A stretch of 25,481 nucleotides of DNA, taken from F1-20-MAGs119 sp040401695 (GTDB lineage: Bacteria > Actinomycetota > Acidimicrobiia > Acidimicrobiales > Ilumatobacteraceae). Positions 21,391-25,481 of this stretch are shown piece after piece; position 1 is the first letter of the stretch, and every line of letters starts with the position of its first letter. A model generated the notes under the pieces. That model did not search any database and was not told where the DNA came from. It saw only the letters and a program-made list of their open reading frames with translations. The translations under genes were made by a program, and so were the position numbers. The stretch is from the NCBI GenBank assembly GCA_040401695.1, contig JBBANY010000034.1:1-25481 (forward strand). The letters run 5' to 3'.

Positions 21391-22302
21391 GTGAGACTTC
21401 TCCTGGTCGTCAACTCGTTTGCGTCATCCGTCACAGCGCGCAACACCGTCGTTGTCCACCAACAGCTCGCCCGCCGCCACGACGTCCAGGTCGTCGAAAC
21501 GAACCGCCGTGGCCATGCAACCCGCTTTGCCCAGGATGCGGCCCGCCGCGGCCTCGACGCGGTCGTGGCTTTCGGCGGCGACGGCACCCTGAACGAGGTC
21601 GCCACCGGCGTGGCGGGCTCCGACACCGCGCTCGCCGTGCTGCCCGGCGGGTCGACCAACGTGTTTGCCCGCACCTTGGGCATGCCGAATGACCCGGCCA
21701 CCGCGGTGAAACAGCTCTGCACCGCGCTCGACAACGAAACGATCCGACCCATCGGTCTCGGCAACTGCAACGGCCGCTACTTCTGCTTCCACACCGGTGT
21801 CGGCTACGACGCTGCGGTCGTGCGACTCGTCGAACGTCGCGCATCGCTGAAGCGCTATCTCGGCCACCCGCTCTTCGTCGGCGCGGCGCTGCAGACGTGG
21901 GCGATCGGCTACGGCAGGAAGAACCCGCACTTCAACGTCCGCATCGGCGAGACGGCACCGATCGAGGGTTTCTTCACGATCGTGATGAACACCAACCCCT
22001 ACACGTTCCTCGGCAAGAAGCCGCTCAACCTGTCGCCCCAGGCGAACCTCGATGCCGGCCTGTCCGTCGTGACTTTCACGTCGCTGTCGGCAATGGGACT
22101 TCTCGGGTCCCTCGGTCGCGCGCTCGTGCGCGGCGGTGTCCACGACAACAAGCACCTCGTGGTGCGCGAGAACGTGCAGGCGCTGTCCGTCGACTACGGG
22201 CGTCCATTCCCGTATCAACTCGACGGCGACTATCTGGGCGAAACGACGGAGTTGCGCTTCACGCACGTGCCCGAGGCCGTGCGCCTCGTCATGCCCGCGT
22301 GA
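21391..22302 (+). CDS. Diacylglycerol/lipid kinase family protein
   Basis: Soluble lipid kinase of the DagK/YegS/sphingosine-kinase fold, 303 aa. The nucleotide-binding motif FGGDGTLNEVATG (61-73) and PGGSTNVFARTLG are diagnostic; the C-terminal beta-rich lipid-binding domain ends with the YQLDGDYLGETTELRF pattern (product-site Asp). It begins MRLLLVVNSFAS from GTG 21391. TAGCGT (21376-21381) lies 9 nt upstream as a possible -10, and there is no ribosome site. The substrate may be diacylglycerol or a related polyprenyl/sphingoid lipid. It converges on the phosphodiesterase gene with 3 bp between stops. Confidence 0.93.
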   Translation: MRLLLVVNSFASSVTARNTVVVHQQLARRHDVQVVETNRRGHATRFAQDAARRGLDAVVAFGGDGTLNEVATGVAGSDTALAVLPGGSTNVFARTLGMPNDPATAVKQLCTALDNETIRPIGLGNCNGRYFCFHTGVGYDAAVVRLVERRASLKRYLGHPLFVGAALQTWAIGYGRKNPHFNVRIGETAPIEGFFTIVMNTNPYTFLGKKPLNLSPQANLDAGLSVVTFTSLSAMGLLGSLGRALVRGGVHDNKHLVVRENVQALSVDYGRPFPYQLDGDYLGETTELRFTHVPEAVRLVMPA

Positions 22303-22305
22303 GTC

Positions 22306-23055
22306 TCATCCCCGTCTCAACACGGTGAGCGCAACGTCGGGCACGTTCGTGCAAATGCCGTCGACTCCGAACGCGTGAAGCTCTGACATCTTCGTGGGGT
22401 CGTCACACGTCCAGACGTTGACCATCAGACCGCGGATGTGCGCCTCGTCGATGAAACGTTTCGTGACGAGGACGAACCAGGGATGCACGGCAGCGTGCCC
22501 CGTGTCGCGCAACGAGTCGAAGGTTTCCGCCATGTCGTCGTCGGCGATGCCCGGCGTCAACCATGCAGTGGCGATGTCCGGTGCGACCGATCGGAATCGG
22601 TCGATTGTTTCCCGGCGGAACGACGAAACGAGAAAGCGCGCAGCTTCACCGCGGCGGCCCAACGCATCGGCGACCGTGACGGCGATGTCGTCGGTGTGGT
22701 CGAAGTCGGCCTCGTTCGGATCGTTCTTGATTTCCACGTTGACCCACATGCCTCGGCAGGCGTCGAGCGCCGCATCGAGCGACGGAACCTCCGCGGGAAG
22801 TTCCATGCGTGTGGTTCGCACAATCACACGACCATCGGCGAGATGAGGGTCGTGATGCACGACGAGATGCCCGTCGGCGGAGCGCCGCACGTCGAGTTCG
22901 ACCGCATCGGCCCCCATGTCGGCGGCCCGGGAGAACGCCGCAAGGGTGTTTTCGCGCTCGGCTCGGGATGCTCCCCGGTGCGCCATGACGGCACAACCCC
23001 GACCCGGCCCCGCGGGAACGGCGGGTGTCGCCGCGGTGCCCGAAATTCCGCTCAC
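22306..23055 (-). CDS. Glycerophosphodiester phosphodiesterase
   Basis: Hydrolyses glycerophosphodiesters to glycerol-3-phosphate and an alcohol. The TIM-barrel motifs are present: AHRGAS..ENTLAAF with the catalytic His-Arg, the metal-binding VELDVRRSADG (Glu/Asp), VVHHDPHL with the second catalytic His, and WVNVEIKND. The conserved NVWTCDDPTKM and GVDGICTNVPD close the fold. Two starts are possible. ATG 23079 adds eight residues; I prefer GTG 23055 because TACGGT (23063-23068) lies seven bases upstream, the leaderless spacing used by neighbours. There is no signal peptide, so intracellular. Together with the lipid kinase it suggests membrane lipid turnover. Confidence 0.92.
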   Translation of the reverse strand: MSGISGTAATPAVPAGPGRGCAVMAHRGASRAERENTLAAFSRAADMGADAVELDVRRSADGHLVVHHDPHLADGRVIVRTTRMELPAEVPSLDAALDACRGMWVNVEIKNDPNEADFDHTDDIAVTVADALGRRGEAARFLVSSFRRETIDRFRSVAPDIATAWLTPGIADDDMAETFDSLRDTGHAAVHPWFVLVTKRFIDEAHIRGLMVNVWTCDDPTKMSELHAFGVDGICTNVPDVALTVLRRG

Positions 23056-23062
23056 AAATGTC

Positions 23063-23068
23063 ACCGTA
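23063..23068 (-). promoter_or_regulatory. Candidate -10 element for the phosphodiesterase gene
   Basis: On the minus strand TACGGT is followed by seven bases (GACATTT) and GTG 23055. The same hexamer lies before the winged-helix gene at 7053-7058. If transcription starts at 23055, the ATG at 23079 cannot be used. Confidence 0.4.
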
Positions 23069-23199
23069 GCCCTTGTCATCGGCCATCCGAGGGCGTAGTT
23101 TCACCGACGCCGTGGCGGAGGGGTCTCTGGGCGTTCGCTTCCACGTCACTTGTCAGTAACCGTTGGCGGCCCACCGCCCCGAACCCCCCAGGAGATGAA

Positions 23200-23502
23200 G
23201 TGACCATCCTCGCTTCAAGTCTCGCGCTCGGCGCCGCCGACTACACGTGGCGCCGGCACGCAGTGTGCCGAGACACCGACCCCGAACTGTTCTTCCCGGT
23301 CGGCTCCACAGGCCAAGCGCTTCTGCAACTCAGCAAGGCGAAGGAAACCTGCAACCAGTGCACCGTGAAGATCGAGTGCCTGCAGTTCGCCATCGACACC
23401 AACCAGGACTCGGGTGTCTGGGGCGGAACCTCGGAAGAGGAACGCCGCGCGCTGCGCCGCCAGATCGCGGCCCGCAACCGCGCCACTCAGAACGTCGGCT
23501 GA
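23200..23502 (+). CDS. whiB: WhiB-family iron-sulfur transcription factor (WhiB1-like)
   Basis: Redox/NO-responsive 4Fe-4S regulator found only in actinobacteria and their phages, 100 aa. The cluster ligands are Cys23, Cys51, Cys54 and Cys60 (C..CxxC.....C), followed by the G-W turn GVWGG (72-76) and a basic C-terminus RRALRRQIAARNR that binds DNA. CRDTDPELFFPVGSTGQALLQ is close to the WhiB1 subgroup by memory. GTG 23200 is fixed by AGGAG (23190-23194) five bases upstream, one of the few clear ribosome sites here. It is convergent with the PdtaS-like kinase gene, the same pairing as M. tuberculosis whiB1 (Rv3219)/pdtaS (Rv3220c). Confidence 0.95.
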   Translation: MTILASSLALGAADYTWRRHAVCRDTDPELFFPVGSTGQALLQLSKAKETCNQCTVKIECLQFAIDTNQDSGVWGGTSEEERRALRRQIAARNRATQNVG

Positions 23503-23515
23503 CCCGGAACGCCGG

Positions 23516-25057
23516 CTACGCCGACAGCGGCACGCGCAATTCGATGACCGTGCCCGGTCCTGCCGTCGCGTCGACCTTCTGATCACCGTCATCGTCGGGA
23601 CCGTGGTCGTCGGGCGTGGCACGACGCATCGTGATCGTTCCTCCGAGTTCGGTGGTCACGAGCGTGCGCACGATTGACAGACCAAGCCCTGTCGCATTCG
23701 CAATGTCGAAATCCGCGGCAAGACCCGCGCCGTTGTCGATGACGCGAACACAGAGAACCAGGTGATCGTCGACGTCTGTCTCCTGTGACAGTTGCACCGC
23801 CACGCTCCCCCTGCCGGTGAGACCTTCCCGGAAACCATGGTCGACGGCGTTCTGCAGCAATTCAGTGAGCACCACCGACAGCGGAGTCGCGACCGTGGCC
23901 GGCACGCGACCGCCGTCGCCGTGCACGACGAAACTGACGGGGCGGTCGGGTGACTGGAGGCTGTCCTCGACGAGGCGCAAGAGCGGTCGGACGATCTCGA
24001 TGAAAGTGACATCGTCGCCCGGCTCGCGCGAGAGGGTCTCGTGCACGAGCGCGATCGTGCGGATACGACGCACCGACTCGTCGACGGCGGCCTTGGCCTC
24101 GGGGGAATCGAGGCGGCGCACTTGCAGGCGCAGGAGCGACGAGATTGTTTGAAGGTTGTTCTTCACGCGGTGGTGAATCTCGCGGATCGTTGCATCCTTG
24201 GAAAGAATCAACCTGTCGCGACGGCGCAGTTCCGACACGTCGCGCAACAAAAGGACCGCTCCGGTGACATTCCGTGCCTCGCCGTCTTTTTTCTCCCCGT
24301 CCTCGATGAGCGGCATGCAACGTGCCAGCAACGTGACCTCGGCGGTTTGGTCGAACTCCTCTACGACGGGTTCGCCGCGCTCGAATGCCTGGCGCACCGC
24401 GCTGTCGGTGAAGCCGAGTTCCGACAACGTCTGGCCGACGCTGTTCGAGCCGATTCCGACACGGTGCAGGGCCGACACCGCGTTCGGCGACGCGTAGCGC
24501 ACCTTTGCATCGTCGTCGATGACGAGAACACCGTCACCCACACGCGGCGAAATGCTCGAGTCGGCCACGCGCCCGGGGAAAGGAAAGAGACCGCCACGAA
24601 TCATTCCGGCGAAACGGCCGAAGATCTCGAGGTAAGTGCGCTCGAGTTCGCCGGGTTGGCGACCGGAACGCGTCGACCATTCGCGCGTGAGCACGGCGAT
24701 CGGACCGTTTCCGTGGCGCACGGGGATCGCAAGCATCCGCGCCGCCCCTTCGGTCCCGTCGACGGAGATCTCACCCTCTTCGATGTCGCCACTGCGGTAC
24801 GACGACTCGATGATGCGACGCCGTTCGTCGTCGACGGTCGACCCGACGAAGTCGGCGATGTAGAGGGTCTGGCCGGTGGCGGCGCGAACGTGCGCCGCGA
24901 CCAACCACTCGTTCGACTTCGTCGGCAGGTACAGCAGCAAATCGGCGAAACAAAAGTCGGCGAGCATCCCCCACTCTGAGACGAGGTTCTGCAGATGGCC
25001 GATCCCCTCTTTGCCGAGATCGGTGTGCTGACGCGCGAAATCGCCGAGGGTGGCCAT
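23516..25057 (-). CDS. pdtaS: PdtaS-like sensor histidine kinase (GAF-PAS-HisKA_2)
   Basis: Cytosolic two-component kinase, 513 aa, expected to phosphorylate an ANTAR-type (PdtaR) RNA-binding regulator. An N-terminal GAF-like domain (about 15-155) is followed by a PAS domain (about 172-275, GVLVIDDDAKVRYASPNAV). The HisKA_2 helix EIHHRVKNNLQT has the phospho-acceptor at His295/296. The ATPase shows N-box ELLQNAVDHG (399-408), DNGAGL (441-446) and GLGLSIVRTL (457-466). An unusual Asp-rich insert (about 482-497) lies between the last two strands. There are no membrane spans. The ATG at 25057 lacks a ribosome site. The ArsA-like gene lies 31 bp upstream on the same strand, so cotranscription is possible. 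Neighbouring whiB supports the orthology. Confidence 0.94.
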   Translation of the reverse strand: MATLGDFARQHTDLGKEGIGHLQNLVSEWGMLADFCFADLLLYLPTKSNEWLVAAHVRAATGQTLYIADFVGSTVDDERRRIIESSYRSGDIEEGEISVDGTEGAARMLAIPVRHGNGPIAVLTREWSTRSGRQPGELERTYLEIFGRFAGMIRGGLFPFPGRVADSSISPRVGDGVLVIDDDAKVRYASPNAVSALHRVGIGSNSVGQTLSELGFTDSAVRQAFERGEPVVEEFDQTAEVTLLARCMPLIEDGEKKDGEARNVTGAVLLLRDVSELRRRDRLILSKDATIREIHHRVKNNLQTISSLLRLQVRRLDSPEAKAAVDESVRRIRTIALVHETLSREPGDDVTFIEIVRPLLRLVEDSLQSPDRPVSFVVHGDGGRVPATVATPLSVVLTELLQNAVDHGFREGLTGRGSVAVQLSQETDVDDHLVLCVRVIDNGAGLAADFDIANATGLGLSIVRTLVTTELGGTITMRRATPDDHGPDDDGDQKVDATAGPGTVIELRVPLSA

Positions 25058-25088
25058 GGAAGAAGTCTGCCCGAGACCGGCACCCGAA

Positions 25089-25481
25089 CTAGGGCATCAG
25101 ATTCCCGGCAAGCGCGCGCACGGCGGCCACGTCGTTCACGGGACTTTGGGCTTCGGCGACGCGCATCACGGGACATCCGTGGCGCTCGGCAACGTCGCGG
25201 CACAGGGCGTCTTCCCGTTCGACGGTCGCCAGGATCTCGTTGACGGCTGCCGCCAGGTCGCCGGTAGTCGCGGCGCCCGCGAGGGTCTCTGCTTCTCGCT
25301 TTGTTGCGTCGTCGATCATGCGGTTGACGACCACCCCCGACAGATGCAGACCGCGACGCACCAGTTCGTCGGCGAGAAACCTCGCCTCGGCCGCAGGAGC
25401 CGGTTCGGCGGTGGTGACAACGAGGAACTGTGTCGACTCGTCACGCAACAGTTCTTCGACGTCACGTGCGTGTGCGGTGAA
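25089..25481 (-). CDS. ArsA/Get3-like anion-transporting ATPase, 5' part beyond the window
   Basis: Only the C-terminal 130 residues are visible; the frame is open to the window edge. FLVVTTAEPAPAAEARFLADELVRRGL followed by LSGVVVNRMIDD is the C-terminal switch region of actinobacterial ArsA-like ATPases (Rv3679/Rv3680 type), where 'vVTtPEpapl.Ea' and 'vvNRv' recur. The P-loop and signature lysine would lie upstream and cannot be checked. In actinobacteria such ATPases are often next to whiB genes, matching the WhiB gene about 1.6 kb away. Function (metal, redox or tail-anchored client) is not known. Confidence 0.8.
   Translation of the reverse strand, partial: FTAHARDVEELLRDESTQFLVVTTAEPAPAAEARFLADELVRRGLHLSGVVVNRMIDDATKREAETLAGAATTGDLAAAVNEILATVEREDALCRDVAERHGCPVMRVAEAQSPVNDVAAVRALAGNLMP

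Noticed and set aside
23503..23515. CCGG-aacg-CCGG hairpin as a bidirectional terminator between whiB and pdtaS
   Set aside because: The stem is only 4 bp and has no T-run.
1..25481. CRISPR arrays, tRNA/rRNA genes, transposases, phage genes or toxin-antitoxin pairs
   Set aside because: I read through both strands and saw no repeat-spacer array, no tRNA-like cloverleaf and no such coding features; gene content is chromosomal housekeeping in character.

Overview
The window is high-GC actinobacterial DNA, most likely from an Acidimicrobiia/Ilumatobacter-like lineage. The class-level placement is an inference. The actinobacterial signal comes from a WhiB1-like regulator next to a PdtaS-type kinase, the histidine phosphatase/DUF3090/SCO1664-type triad, an F420-type FrhB protein, and many genes whose -10-like hexamer sits 6-9 nt before the start codon (leaderless transcripts). 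I see no tRNA, rRNA, CRISPR array, insertion sequence or phage gene.

Layout. 1-943: 3' part of a cytochrome P450. 954-3587 (minus): zinc ABC importer (lipoprotein, permease with His-rich tail, ATPase) behind a perfect Zur-type palindrome at 3607-3621. 3637-4113 (minus): DNA O6-alkylguanine repair protein, divergent from a DHA2-type MFS exporter (4180-5688). 5726-6967 (minus): acyl-CoA dehydrogenase.

7067-13734 is a nitrogen block, all on the plus strand: a tiny winged-helix protein, a cation/proton antiporter fused to a GlnD-like regulatory region, glnK1-amt1, a strong hairpin terminator, then amt2-glnK2. GlnR-like half-site arrays with 11-bp phasing lie before glnK1 and before amt2. The antiporter/GlnD fusion is the standout of the window. 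The nucleotidyltransferase domain of GlnD appears to be replaced by a CPA2 antiporter, the HD motif is degenerate, and both C-terminal ACT domains are kept. It sits beside the PII/Amt genes that GlnD normally serves. I propose a glutamine-sensing ion antiporter coupled to ammonium uptake.

13790-15935: an FrhB-like iron-sulfur flavoprotein and an HSL-type esterase. 15951-16637 (minus): family 5 uracil-DNA glycosylase; a 19-bp tandem duplication separates its stop from the esterase stop. 16677-18555: overlapping histidine phosphatase, DUF3090 and SCO1664-like genes, followed by an unrecognised 326-aa protein. 19566-21318 (minus): etfBA, which could accept electrons from the acyl-CoA dehydrogenase. 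21391-22302: lipid kinase. 22306-23055 (minus): glycerophosphodiester phosphodiesterase. 23200-23502: whiB, convergent with a PdtaS-like sensor kinase (23516-25057, minus), which is preceded by the 3' part of an ArsA-like ATPase gene running off the window.
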